From NCBI GenBank assembly GCA_014324045.1, contig JACOMY010000026.1, forward strand, positions 1 through 47,414: 47,414 bases of DNA. The letters are read 5' to 3'. Positions within the stretch are counted from its first letter, which is position 1, and the number at the start of each line of letters is the position of its first letter. Below are positions 17,531 through 26,570 of this stretch, in pieces. The notes beneath the pieces are model-generated. The model made no database searches. It saw nothing but the letters and a program-made list of their open reading frames with translations, and had not been told where the DNA came from. The translations under genes were made by a program, and so were the position numbers. The DNA is from Rhodospirillales bacterium. GTDB taxonomy: Bacteria > Pseudomonadota > Alphaproteobacteria > Kiloniellales > JACOMY01.

Positions 17531-18313
17531 ATGACCCGACTTGCAGTCAGCCGCTATGGCAAGGAGGGTCCGGTCCTAGTTCTCCTCCATGGGCTCTTCG
17601 GGTCGGGCCGCAACTGGATGCGGATCGCACGCCGGCTCTCCGCCGAGTGGCGGGTGATGGCGGTCGATCTGCCCAACCATGGGGAGTCCGGCTGGACCCG
17701 GACCACCGATTACCGGGCCATGGCCGAGGCGGTTGCGGCGCTGCTCGCCGATGAAGACTTGGAGCGTGTTTGCCTCTTAGGCCACTCCATGGGCGGCAAG
17801 ACCGCCATGACCCTGGCCCTCACGCAACCGCAGTGGCTGGCCGGGCTGGTGGTGGCCGACATCGCACCGGTCGCTTACAACCACGGCAACCTGGCCCTGA
17901 TCCGGGCCATGCAAAGCTTGGATCTGGGGCGGATTGTAAAGCGCAGCGACGCCGACGCAGCACTGGCCGGCGCCGTCCCGGAGCCGGGCCTGCGCAGCTT
18001 TCTGCTGCAGAATCTGGTACTGACGGCAGGCCGCTACCGCTGGCAGGTTAACCTCGACGGCCTGGCGGCCTCGATCGAGGCCATTCAAGGCTTTCCTCAG
18101 ACCCTCTTGACGCACCGCTTCGAGGGACCGACTCTGTTCCTGGCGGGCGCTGCCTCGCACTATGTCCGCCGGCAGGACGAGCCGCTGATCCGGCAGCTTT
18201 TTCCGCATGCACGGTTGCAGGTTGTGGCCAAAGCCGGTCACTGGCTGCATGCCGAGAATCCGGAGGGCTTTCTTGCGGCTTTGCAGCCCTTTTTGAACGA
18301 GATCCCGGCTTAA
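17531..18313 (+). CDS. Alpha/beta hydrolase, YbfF/ABHD11-like esterase
   Basis: This 260-residue cytoplasmic alpha/beta hydrolase shows the oxyanion region LLHGLFGSGRNW, the nucleophile elbow GHSMGG, the core block VVADIAPVAY typical of YbfF-like esterases, and the catalytic His in AGHWLHAENP. ATG 17531 is the only start that avoids an overlap with pntB. It lies between pntB and the PHA synthase gene (13-base gap). It is too short and of the wrong family for a PHA depolymerase, but a thioesterase or esterase role linked to acyl-CoA use is possible. Confidence 0.88.
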   Translation: MTRLAVSRYGKEGPVLVLLHGLFGSGRNWMRIARRLSAEWRVMAVDLPNHGESGWTRTTDYRAMAEAVAALLADEDLERVCLLGHSMGGKTAMTLALTQPQWLAGLVVADIAPVAYNHGNLALIRAMQSLDLGRIVKRSDADAALAGAVPEPGLRSFLLQNLVLTAGRYRWQVNLDGLAASIEAIQGFPQTLLTHRFEGPTLFLAGAASHYVRRQDEPLIRQLFPHARLQVVAKAGHWLHAENPEGFLAALQPFLNEIPA

Positions 18314-18326
18314 GGAGACGAAAGAC

Positions 18327-20126
18327 ATGCCCAGCGCCAAGCGGGACGAAACCTTGCAGGCTCGTGGCGAGGAGACGATGGCGCAATGGCAGGCGCTTGC
18401 CACGCGCAGCCGGGCCGTAATCGAGGCCTACGCCGAACGCCAAGGCAAGGAAGGCGGCTTCAATCTGGTCGGGGCCCAGGGACTGTCGGAGGCCTTCGCC
18501 GGCCTCTGGGCCGAGTGGGCGCGCGACCCCGGCCGCGTCTTCGAGACCCAGATGAAGCTGTGGGAAGAAGGCCTGCAGCTGTGGCAGGCGATGGGCCGCC
18601 GCATGCTGGGCGAGGAGGTCGAACCGCTGGCCAAGCCGGCCCCCGGCGACCGCCGCTTCAAGGACGCCGCCTGGAACGAAGGCCTGATCTTCGACTACAT
18701 CAAGCAGTCCTATCTGCTGGCCGCGCGGCTGACGCAGGAGCTGGTGTACGGCACCGAAGGGCTGAACCCCAAACACAAGCAGAAGGTCGATTTCTTCACC
18801 CGGCAATATCTAAGCGCCCTGGCGCCCAGCAACTTCCTGGCCACCAATCCGGCGGTCTTGAAGGAGACCATCGATGCCAAGGGCGAAAATCTGGTCCGGG
18901 GCCTGGAGCATCTGCTGGCCGACATGGAGCAGGGCCACGGACGCCTGAAGATCTCCATGACCGACGAGTCCCGCTTCGAGGTCGGCAAGAACCTGGCGGT
19001 CACGCCCGGCAAGGTGGTTTACCGGAACCAGCTCATGGAGCTGATTCAGTATGAACCGGCAACGGAGCAGGTACACAAGCGCCCGCTGCTATTCGTGCCG
19101 CCCTGGATCAACAAGTTCTACGTTCTGGATCTGCAGCCCGGGAACAGCCTGATCAAGGCCTCCGTCGATCAAGGGCATAGCGTCTTTGTTATCTCCTGGG
19201 TCAATCCGGGGAAGGAGTCGGCGCACAAGAACTTCGCCGATTACATGCGCGAGGGTCCGCTGGCCGCGCTCGACGCGATCCGCGCGGCGACCGGAGAGGC
19301 GGAGGTCAATCTCCTGGGCTTCTGCATCGGCGGCATCCTCTCGGTGGCGACCCTGGCCTACATGGCGGCCAAGGACGATAGGCGCATACACTCCGCCACC
19401 TTGCTTGCCACCATGGTGGACCTGCGGGATGTAGGCGAGGTCTCCGTCTTCATCGACGACGACCAGATCGAGTCGCTGGAGAAGCACGTCGCCGAGACCG
19501 GATATCTCGAAGCCTATCACCTGGCCGAGATGTTCAACATGATGCGCGAGAACGACCTGATCTGGTCCTTCGTGGTGAACAACTACCTGCTGGGCCGCGA
19601 CCCCATACCCTTCGACCTGCTCTATTGGAACGGCGATTCGACGCGGCTGCCGGCCACCATGCTGATCGCCTACATCCGCAAGTTCTATATCGGCAACTGC
19701 CTGATGACGCCGGGCAGCCTGGTCCTCGACGGCGTGCCGATCGACATCGGCCGGATCCGGACGCCCAGTTACTTTCTCTGCACCAAGGAAGACCACATCG
19801 CGCCTTGGATCTCCAGCTACCCGGCGGTGCAGAGCTTCGGCGGCCCGGTCCGTTTCGTGCTCGGCGCCTCCGGCCACATCGCCGGGGTGATCAACCCGCC
19901 GGCCGCCGGCAAGTACTGCTACTGGACCAACCGCAAGACACCGGCCGCGCCGGAGGCCTGGCTGGAGAGCGCCGAGCGGCACCAAGGCTCCTGGTGGCCG
20001 GATTGGTACCGCTGGCTCGCCGGCAAGGGCGGGCCGAAGGTGCCGGCACGCATCCCGGGCGAGGGGGGGCTTGCCGTCCTTGAGGACGCGCCGGGATCCT
20101 ACGTGAAGGAACGGGCAATCGATTAG
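18327..20126 (+). CDS. phaC: Class I poly(3-hydroxyalkanoate) synthase
   Basis: This 599-residue enzyme polymerises (R)-3-hydroxyacyl-CoA into storage polyester. An N-terminal class I domain precedes an alpha/beta hydrolase core. The lipase-like box has Cys as nucleophile (LLGFCIGG), with the Asp and His of the triad in KEDHIAPW and GASGHIAGVINPP. Other family blocks are PPWINKFYVLDLQP, FVISWVNP, the WNGDSTRLP region and YCYWTNR. Length is typical of class I (no PhaE/PhaR partner needed). A clear AAGGAGACG site precedes ATG. phaA and phaB are not in the window; the phasin gene upstream and the transhydrogenase (NADPH supply) fit PHA formation. Confidence 0.97.
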   Translation: MPSAKRDETLQARGEETMAQWQALATRSRAVIEAYAERQGKEGGFNLVGAQGLSEAFAGLWAEWARDPGRVFETQMKLWEEGLQLWQAMGRRMLGEEVEPLAKPAPGDRRFKDAAWNEGLIFDYIKQSYLLAARLTQELVYGTEGLNPKHKQKVDFFTRQYLSALAPSNFLATNPAVLKETIDAKGENLVRGLEHLLADMEQGHGRLKISMTDESRFEVGKNLAVTPGKVVYRNQLMELIQYEPATEQVHKRPLLFVPPWINKFYVLDLQPGNSLIKASVDQGHSVFVISWVNPGKESAHKNFADYMREGPLAALDAIRAATGEAEVNLLGFCIGGILSVATLAYMAAKDDRRIHSATLLATMVDLRDVGEVSVFIDDDQIESLEKHVAETGYLEAYHLAEMFNMMRENDLIWSFVVNNYLLGRDPIPFDLLYWNGDSTRLPATMLIAYIRKFYIGNCLMTPGSLVLDGVPIDIGRIRTPSYFLCTKEDHIAPWISSYPAVQSFGGPVRFVLGASGHIAGVINPPAAGKYCYWTNRKTPAAPEAWLESAERHQGSWWPDWYRWLAGKGGPKVPARIPGEGGLAVLEDAPGSYVKERAID

Positions 20127-20320
20127 CGCGGCGCTCCCAACCTTCGAGCCCCCAGATTGCACAAAAGTGCGGGCAAAAGAGTACCGGACCGCTCCGGTCC
20201 CGACGGTGTTGACAGGATCGAAGCCGCTGCACAGACTTGCGCAAGGTTTCTCCAACCTCGGAGCACTGCAACCGCCGTCTTCGGCAGAGCGAAGGCGGCT
20301 CGGCCAAAGGAACAGCCAGG

Positions 20321-20988
20321 ATGCATCTTATGAAAATGAAACCCGCCCTCTTCGCCTCTGCGCTGCTGCTTTCCGCACCGCTGCGGGCCGATGCCGAGTG
20401 CCGGGATTGGCTCGACAAAGCCTTTTGGCAAGCGGCGGCGGCAGCGGAAGTGACGCGCTGTCTCGCCGCCGGCGCGGACTCCAATGCGCGATCTGAAGAA
20501 GGTTGGACGCCCCTGCACTTGGCGGCAGGGTATGGTAGCGCCGGGGCTGTGGCGGTGCTGCTCGGTGGGGGCGCGGACCCCAATGCGCGGTCTAAACTAC
20601 TCGGTTGGGCGCCCCTGCACCGGGCAGCATGGCAGGGCAGCGCCGAGGCTGTGGCGGTGCTGCTCGACGCCGGCGCCGACCCCAATGCACAACTGAACAC
20701 GGTGAGACGCCCCTGCACGTGGCGGCACAGGAAGATAGTGCCGGGGTTGTGACGGCGCTGCTCGCCGCCGGCGCGGACCCCAATGCACGGAATAAATATG
20801 GTGTGACGCCCCTGCACACGGCGGTCTTTGTGGGTGGCACTGAGGTTGTGACGGTGTTGCTCGACGGAGGCGCCGACGGCGGCGCGCAGACCGAGGCGGG
20901 ACGCTTCCCTGTAGATCTGGCGGAAGAGAACGAAAAGCTCCGCAACAGTCCAGTTTACTGGAGATTGAACGACGCGCGCTACCGGTGA
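20321..20988 (+). pseudogene. Secreted ankyrin-repeat protein gene with a -1 frameshift
   Basis: The first frame (to 20752) starts with a signal peptide (MKMKPALFASALLLSAPLRADA, cleavage after ADA), then ankyrin repeats of about 33 residues ending GADPNAR-type loops, and runs into a false stop. From about 20690 the repeats continue in another frame to 20988 (EHGETPLHVAAQ, GVTPLHTAVFVGG). Aligning the two copies after CCCAATGCAC shows one base missing near 20687-20691; restoring it gives one continuous protein of about 220 residues. The start may be ATG 20321 or ATG 20330. Ankyrin repeats mediate protein binding; the partner is unknown. Long frames on the opposite strand are by-products of the repeats. 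Confidence 0.8.
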
Positions 20989-21075
20989 GGCGCCGCCGCT
21001 TGCGCGAACGGAGCGGCCGGTCCCTTGCTATCGTGCCGCTTTCCGGCAAGCGGGCCGCGCCAACTTACCGGCGTG

Positions 21076-22338
21076 TCATGCCCGCGCTCCGCAGACGCCG
21101 GCGCGCTCCAGCATGGCGTGCAAGAGCACGTTGCACCCGGCCGCCAGATCGCCGGGCGTAGCGCTCTCGCTCTCGTTGTGGCTGATCCCGCCGGCGCAGG
21201 GAACGAAGATCATGGCGGCCGGGGCGACCCTGGCCATGTAGACCGCATCGTGCCCGGCACCGCTGACCATGTCGCGATAGCTGAAGCCGCCGCGCTCGGC
21301 GGCGCTGCGGACCGCCGACACCAGTTCCCCGGTGAAGGGCCTTGCCGGGGAATGCCAGATCTCTTTTAGATTGAGCTCCAGACCGCCGGCCGCGGCGATC
21401 GCACGGGTCCCCCGCTCGAACTCGGCGCAGAGCGCCTGCAGCTTGCCGTCCTCCGGATGGCGCAGATCGACCGTCAGCCAGACGCGGCCGGGGATCACGT
21501 TGCGGCTGTTGGGGTGAACCTCCAGCATGCCGACCGTGGCACAGGCATCGGGCCGATGCGCCAGGCCCAGGCGATTGACCAGGGAGACCACCCGGCTGGC
21601 CCCGACAAGCGCATCCCGGCGGCGTGCCATGGGCGTCGGGCCGGCATGGGCCTCTTGCCCGGTCAGGGTCACCTCGTACCAGCGCTGACCCTGCGCGCCG
21701 GTGACCACGCCGATGGTCTTCCCTTCCGCTTCCAGAATCGGCCCCTGCTCGATGTGGGCCTCGAAGTAGGCGGCTACCGGCCGGCCGCCCAGCCCCGCGC
21801 CGCGATAGCCGATGGCGTCGAGCGCCTCGCCGTAGCTCACCCCCTCGCCGTCCCGGCGCGCCAAGGTTTCTTCAAGCGTGAAGACCCCCGCATAGGCACC
21901 CGATCCCATCATCGCCGGGGCAAAGCGGCAGCCTTCTTCGTTGGTCCAGACCGCAAGCTCGACCGGCGCCTCGGTCTCGATCCCCAGATCGTTCAGGCTG
22001 CGCAATACCTCCAGCCCGGCCATGACGCCATAAGCCCCGTCGAACTTGCCGCCCGTCGGCTGGCTGTCCAGGTGACTGCCGGTCATGACCGCCGGCAGCG
22101 CAGCATTGCGTCCGGGCCGGCGGGCAAAGATGTTGCCGACCGCATCGACCTCGAGGGAACAGCCGGCCTCGCGGCACCAACGCACAAAGAGGTCGCGCCC
22201 CTGACGGTCGGGATCGGTCAGCGCCAGACGGCAGACCCCGCCCTTCCCGGTCGCGCCGATTTGGGCCAGTTCCATCAGGCTGTCCCACAGCCGCTTGCCG
22301 TCGATCCGCAGATTTTCCACAGAAGCTCCTCCATTCAT
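21076..22338 (-). CDS. M20-family amidohydrolase (N-carbamoyl-amino-acid hydrolase / allantoate amidohydrolase type)
   Basis: This zinc-dependent hydrolase of about 420 residues opens ureido or related C-N bonds. Metal-site blocks are visible: GSHLDSQPTGGKFDGAYGV, TNEEGCRFAPAMMGS, EAHIEQGPILE, the dimerisation lid AHAGPTPMARRRDA and the C-terminal SGAGHDAVYMAR. The start is uncertain. ATG 22338 overlaps the stop of the upstream gene (TAATG), while GTG 22320 follows GGAGGA at ideal spacing and may be the true start. Its partner is a HyuA-like protein in the same operon. Together they point to hydantoin, ureide or pyrimidine breakdown; the exact substrate is not visible. Confidence 0.9.
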   Translation of the reverse strand: MNGGASVENLRIDGKRLWDSLMELAQIGATGKGGVCRLALTDPDRQGRDLFVRWCREAGCSLEVDAVGNIFARRPGRNAALPAVMTGSHLDSQPTGGKFDGAYGVMAGLEVLRSLNDLGIETEAPVELAVWTNEEGCRFAPAMMGSGAYAGVFTLEETLARRDGEGVSYGEALDAIGYRGAGLGGRPVAAYFEAHIEQGPILEAEGKTIGVVTGAQGQRWYEVTLTGQEAHAGPTPMARRRDALVGASRVVSLVNRLGLAHRPDACATVGMLEVHPNSRNVIPGRVWLTVDLRHPEDGKLQALCAEFERGTRAIAAAGGLELNLKEIWHSPARPFTGELVSAVRSAAERGGFSYRDMVSGAGHDAVYMARVAPAAMIFVPCAGGISHNESESATPGDLAAGCNVLLHAMLERAGVCGARA

Positions 22339-24344
22339 TATGCCGGCCGGGCCAGGGGGGATCGGGCCGGGCGGGGTAAGGCTAAACGGGGCCGGCCCAC
22401 GGCAGTCGCGGTAATCACGCTCTCGACGAAGGTGGTCTGACCGCTGCTGTCCGGCACAATGCAGTCCGCACGCTCCACCTCCAGCAGGCTTTCCCCGGCA
22501 CCGGCCCGATCCGCCAGATCGCGGGCCGCGGCCCCGGCAGCCGCCGAGGCCCTAGCCGCCGCCGCCTCCAGGGTGAGAAAATCGCCGACGCCGTCGGGCA
22601 GATGCACACGGTAGCGCCCGTCCGCCAGCTGTGTAACCGTCAGGCTTACGCGCTGAACGATTCCGCTGGCGACCGCGCCGACGGCATTGCAGACCTCCGC
22701 ATGTTCGCTGACCAGTAGCTTTGTGTTCAAGCGTTCGGCAATGGCCGGATAGTAGGTTGCCGCCGGCGCCCCCATGCCGGCCAGCGGGCGCTCCAGGGTC
22801 AGCCGTGGCGTCAACAGCGATAACGGCGCTTGCCGGCCCAAGGCGCGATCGAGCAAGGTGCGGCCGAGGCCGCTGGCGCAGCGGACATCCAGCCCCTCTT
22901 CGCCGAAGGCGGCGAAAACCAGGGCTTCGGCGCCGGCCGAGACGACCTCGCCGAACACCGCCTCGGCCATCCGATGCGCCGACTTGAGGCCCAGTTGCCG
23001 CGCCAGCAGCGCGGCTCCCGTCTCAGCCGCCGTTGCCTCCCAGGCCGCATGCAAGCCCAGAACGTGGGCGGCATCGCTGGGCGTAAAGGCCGACAGGACG
23101 ATCCAGCCCCGTTCGATCATGCGCTCGACCGCGCATTTGCCGAGGTAGTCTTTTGCCACCGCGCTCAACGGCAAGGGGCCGGCTTGAAGCGCCTGCCAGA
23201 CCGCAGTCTCGGCCGGTTTCAGCTGCAAGCCTTCCGGCAGGCTGCGCAAAGGCAGCAGGAAGCGCCCGTCCTCGGCATGCTCGAAAGGAGCTTGCAACTG
23301 CTCCACAAGCCAGCCTTCGACCGCAGGGCACTGCTTGGCCAGCAGCGACAGCGGCACCGCCCGCCGCGGCCCCAGGGAGAAGCGTCCCGGTCCCGCTGCG
23401 CAGACCTCGCTGTCGCCCCCCAGCCCGACCGTATGCACGGCAATGGCCTCCACCATCGTGCGATATCCCCCGACCGAGGCGCCGCTGGCGCTCAACACCG
23501 GGCGGCCCCCGCGCAGCACGGCGATGTCCGTGGTGGTGCCGCCCATGTCGGAGACCAGCATGTCCTCTGCGCCCAGGAGCGCCCGGGCACCGGCCAGGCT
23601 GGCGGCCGGCCCGGAGAGGATGGTCTCGACCGGCGCCTGCAAGGCCAGGCCGTCGCCGACCAGCGAGCCGTCCCCCTTCACCACCATCAACGGCACCGCC
23701 AGCCCATGTTCCGCCATAAGCGCCCGAACCGCCAGCACCAGCTGTTGAATCAAGGGAATGAGCCGTGCATTCAACAGCGCGGTCAGGGCGCGCCGCGGCG
23801 CATCCAACCCGGCCGAGAGTTCATGCGCACAGGTGACGGGCAGTCCAAACTCCGTCCGCAACAGCTCGCGGGCGGCCAATTCATGCGACGGGTTACGGAC
23901 GGCGAAGAACCCGGCCACGGCAAAAGCGGAGACCCTCGGCGCCATCGCCGCCGCTGCCGCGCGCAAGGCCTCCGGATCGAGCGGCGCCTTGGGGTTGCCT
24001 TCCGGCGTATGGCCACCGGCGACGAAGACGGCAGGGTCGGCGCCCAGCGCCTGTTTCAGGCCCGCCCGCTCCAGGGCCTTTTCGGGATAGCCGATGAGGA
24101 TGAGGCCGGCGGCGCCCCCTTGTCCCTCGACCAGGGCATTGGTCGCAAGCGTGGTCGAGAGCGAGACTAACTGCACCTGTCCCGGATCCTCGGGCAACAC
24201 CTTCGCCAAGGCTGCACCCACCCCTTCGGCCAGGTCGTGCTTACTGGTCAGGGCCTTGGCCTTGGCCAGGACGCCGCGCGTCTCGTCATAAAGCACGGCG
24301 TCGGTGTAGGTACCGCCGGTATCGATCCCCAAGAGCGCCGCCAA
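22338..24344 (-). CDS. Hydantoinase/oxoprolinase family ATPase subunit (HyuA-like)
   Basis: This 668-residue protein has the actin-like ATPase fold of N-methylhydantoinase A, 5-oxoprolinase and acetone carboxylase beta. The phosphate-1 motif GIDTGGTYTDAVL is at the N-terminus. STTLATNALVEG, the FAVRNPSHELAARELL block and the second phosphate motif DMGGTTTDIAVL follow. Known enzymes of this family need a HyuB-like partner, which is not adjacent here; instead the next gene is an M20 amidohydrolase. ATP-driven opening of a cyclic amide followed by hydrolysis of the carbamoyl product would fit. The substrate is unknown. ATG 24344 begins right at the conserved motif. Confidence 0.88.
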   Translation of the reverse strand: MAALLGIDTGGTYTDAVLYDETRGVLAKAKALTSKHDLAEGVGAALAKVLPEDPGQVQLVSLSTTLATNALVEGQGGAAGLILIGYPEKALERAGLKQALGADPAVFVAGGHTPEGNPKAPLDPEALRAAAAAMAPRVSAFAVAGFFAVRNPSHELAARELLRTEFGLPVTCAHELSAGLDAPRRALTALLNARLIPLIQQLVLAVRALMAEHGLAVPLMVVKGDGSLVGDGLALQAPVETILSGPAASLAGARALLGAEDMLVSDMGGTTTDIAVLRGGRPVLSASGASVGGYRTMVEAIAVHTVGLGGDSEVCAAGPGRFSLGPRRAVPLSLLAKQCPAVEGWLVEQLQAPFEHAEDGRFLLPLRSLPEGLQLKPAETAVWQALQAGPLPLSAVAKDYLGKCAVERMIERGWIVLSAFTPSDAAHVLGLHAAWEATAAETGAALLARQLGLKSAHRMAEAVFGEVVSAGAEALVFAAFGEEGLDVRCASGLGRTLLDRALGRQAPLSLLTPRLTLERPLAGMGAPAATYYPAIAERLNTKLLVSEHAEVCNAVGAVASGIVQRVSLTVTQLADGRYRVHLPDGVGDFLTLEAAAARASAAAGAAARDLADRAGAGESLLEVERADCIVPDSSGQTTFVESVITATAVGRPRLALPRPARSPLARPA

Positions 24345-24761
24345 TACCCTCTCCTCCCTGCACGCAGCTGCCGAATTGGGCCGCTCTTAGCCAAAAGGAC
24401 AAGGGCTCTGCAATGCGATCCCTGCCGTTTCCGTGACGGGGCCGGAATTATAGAGTCCACCCCGCCATGATCGGGCGCCTAGCGAACCTTAACCCTATAG
24501 AACCTTAACAAGGATATGGAAAACCCGACGGCCGTGGCCGGCGACCTCGACAACATCGCCTTCCTCTCTATCGTGACTGGGTCTATCGTGACTGGGCGAC
24601 TACCGCCCGGCGACGCGCGCTTGGCGCTACATCGTCCTCCCGATCGGTGGATTCCTCCTACCGTACAAGGATCGTACAAGAATACAGTCGAAATTCATGC
24701 CAAGGTGGAAGAGGCCCGAGGCCCGGCGCCAGAGGCGCAAGGCAGCCTGAGGGAAGCTCCG
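24345..24761. repeat. Intergenic region with three pairs of short direct repeats
   Basis: Between the divergent HyuA-like gene and the unknown gene at 24762 lie GAACCTTAAC at 24484 and 24500, the exact tandem TCTATCGTGACTGGG at 24567-24581 and 24582-24596, and CGTACAAG at 24662 and 24673. An open frame crosses the region from 24516, but its upstream part has no conserved-looking protein. Confidence 0.6.
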
Positions 24762-25187
24762 ATGGCCATCGACATCCTGGGCAAGCTCTTCTTCGGCAGT
24801 TCGCTCTCTCTGGAGTGGCTGGATCGAGGTTTGCAGGCGGCCGGGCTTTCCCCCGGCGGTTTTCCGGAACCGCTGCGTCTTGCCCTTGTACGCTTGACGA
24901 AGGGTGCCTTGGGCCTGCCGCAGCGAGGCGAACCCAAAGGCGCAGCAGCCGAGCCTCTGATTGCCGCCTTGTACGACAGCGCCGCCCTCTTCGCCTTCTG
25001 CTATCAGGGCACCGAGGGCTTCGCCGATCACAGCGGCGAGGCTATGGCCAGGTCCTTCGACGAACGCCTGTCGATGGCGGGCGACATACCGGAGAGCTTG
25101 GAAGCACGCGTGGTCTCGCTGGCACTTCTCTCCGGCTATGCCCATCCCGGCATCGCCGCCCGCTACGAGGTGGAGGAAGACTTCTAG
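24762..25187 (+). CDS. Hypothetical 141-residue protein
   Basis: I do not recognise a family. ATG 24762 (MAIDILGKLFFG) is chosen over an upstream start at 24516, because the extra 82 residues are low-complexity and contain the tandem repeat. The protein is helical and acidic, rich in Leu and Ala, with segments SLSLEWLDRGLQAAGL, AALYDSAALFAFCYQG and SLALLSGYAHPGIAARYEVEEDF. It has no signal peptide or clear membrane helix and no obvious catalytic motif. Neighbours on both sides read on the opposite strand, so it stands alone. Confidence 0.55.
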   Translation: MAIDILGKLFFGSSLSLEWLDRGLQAAGLSPGGFPEPLRLALVRLTKGALGLPQRGEPKGAAAEPLIAALYDSAALFAFCYQGTEGFADHSGEAMARSFDERLSMAGDIPESLEARVVSLALLSGYAHPGIAARYEVEEDF

Positions 25188-25452
25188 CGCAGAACGCTCC
25201 CTGCCCGAAAGGCGGCCGCTCCAAGGAATCGAACCGCAGGAGCGATGCGGCACCCTATGCAATCGGCCTTACTCCAGGTACAGAGTCGGCGATCCGCCCC
25301 GTCTTTCAGGACCTGTCTTTCAAAAGAACCGCAAAATCCATGTGCAGCGGCAGGCTGCCGTTCAGATAGTGCCCAGCGCCGGGACCGCTATGTACGCGGC
25401 CTTGAAGCATGAGTATAGCCGCCCGGCTCTCGAAGCGTGTGCTTTACTACCC

Positions 25453-25887
25453 CTAACCGCCGGAGGGGCGCCAGTCCGGCGGGGCCATCTCGAAGCCCGA
25501 GAACTCGAATCCCGGCGCGACTGTGCAGCCGACCAAGGTCCAGGCACCGAGGCTCTCCGCGGACTGCCAGGCGTCTTTGGGAACCACCGCATTGAGAGTC
25601 TGACCGGCAGCCAGATCGTTACCCAAAAGATGCGCCTGCGCCTGCTTACTGTCCTCGGAGATCGAAAGCACAAGGGGCGCGCCGCCGTACCAATGCCAGA
25701 TCTCCACCGCATCGATCCGATGCCAATGCGAAACCTCGCCCAATTGCAACAGGAAGTAAATCTGCGTGACCGGCGCGCGTCCGCCGGTCAAGGCCGGGGC
25801 ACGGTAGGTCTCGACAAAATGCCCGCCTTCGGGATGCGGCTGCATGCCGAAGCGTTCGATCAAGGCCCGGGCTTCGGCTTGGCTCAT
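25453..25887 (-). CDS. DUF985-type cupin protein
   Basis: This 144-residue cupin_5/DUF985 protein shows the family start IERFGMQPHPEGGHFVETYRAP, the cupin strand block SHWHRIDAVEIWHWYGG and the later CTVAPGFEFSGFEMA. Relatives are small-molecule binding proteins of unclear role. Two starts are possible. ATG 25887 (MSQAEARAL) is the family-like one; ATG 25953 (MSKECSS) lies 66 bases upstream, overlaps the stop of the GST gene, and is part of a duplication of this same junction. Either way the gene is coupled to the GST gene upstream. Confidence 0.85.
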   Translation of the reverse strand: MSQAEARALIERFGMQPHPEGGHFVETYRAPALTGGRAPVTQIYFLLQLGEVSHWHRIDAVEIWHWYGGAPLVLSISEDSKQAQAHLLGNDLAAGQTLNAVVPKDAWQSAESLGAWTLVGCTVAPGFEFSGFEMAPPDWRPSGG

Positions 25888-25986
25888 TGTGGTGCCACCG
25901 GCTCGGTCTTCCACAGGGAACACCAAGATCGAGCTACTGCATTCCTTGCTCATTGCGGCACCACCGGCTGGGTCTCCCGCAGGGAG
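25881..25986. repeat. 66-base-offset duplication of the GST-cupin junction
   Basis: The segments 25881-25920 and 25947-25986 are about 80-85% identical. Each encodes (minus strand) a tail L-x-x-T-x-P-V-x-P-Q, a stop, and an overlapping ATGA start for a cupin reading frame. The 66-base offset keeps the frame. Confidence 0.75.
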
Positions 25987-26570
25987 GGCCGCGCCTGCAC
26001 GACCGCGTTCCAGTCGGTCAAGGCCGGCCGGTTGCTGCGCCAAGCGACGTCGGGGAAGCGGAAATCCAGATAGCCAAAGAGGCAGGCCAAGGCCAGCTCG
26101 CCGATGGTGGGCTCTTCCGCCAATTCGCCGGCCGCCGCCAGAGCCTCCACCGCATCCAAAGTGCACCGGATCTTCTGGTTCTGCCGGTCGAGCCAGCCCT
26201 GCCAGATCTTGTCTTCCGGGCGGCGCAGCTGCTCGATCACCCGCGCTACGGCGGCCTCCAGCATCCCGTCCGCCAGGGCGTGCAGCCTGAGCGCCCGCCA
26301 GCGCTCCGCCCCCTCCGCCGGGAAGAGCTTGCGGCCGTCATGCAGGCTATCCAGATACTCCGCTACCAGGGTCGAGCCGGTGAAGACGCTCCCGTCCTCC
26401 ACCACCAGCGCCGGCACCTTGCCCAAGGGGTTGGTGTGCGGCAAGGGATCGTCCGGATTCCAAGGATCCGTAGGCACCAAGGTCAAGCGTTCGGCCGCAC
26501 CGGTCTCGATGGCCGCCGCCAAGGCCTTGCGTACGAAGGGACTGCTGGGGCTGTGGGTCAACTGCATCAT
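25950..26570 (-). CDS. Glutathione S-transferase family protein
   Basis: This 206-residue protein has an N-terminal thioredoxin-like domain (MMQLTHSPSSPFVRKALAAA, then the cis-Pro region NPLGKVPALVVEDG, and GSTLVAEYLD for the glutathione gamma-Glu site) and an all-helical C-terminal domain with the N-capping box EPTIGELALACLFGYLDFR. The catalytic residue is probably a Ser in HSPSSPF. ATG 26570 has a strong AAGGAGG site. It is the first gene of a pair with the cupin. The substrate is unknown; detoxification or cofactor-thiol chemistry is typical. Confidence 0.9.
   Translation of the reverse strand: MMQLTHSPSSPFVRKALAAAIETGAAERLTLVPTDPWNPDDPLPHTNPLGKVPALVVEDGSVFTGSTLVAEYLDSLHDGRKLFPAEGAERWRALRLHALADGMLEAAVARVIEQLRRPEDKIWQGWLDRQNQKIRCTLDAVEALAAAGELAEEPTIGELALACLFGYLDFRFPDVAWRSNRPALTDWNAVVQARPSLRETQPVVPQ

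Noticed and set aside
19089..20255. Open frame of 388 codons on the minus strand
   Set aside because: It is antisense to phaC, which has full family motifs; the antisense product is not recognisable.
19891..20817. Minus-strand frame with repeated GSAPA/SSTATA segments
   Set aside because: The repeats are the complement of the ankyrin repeats on the plus strand.
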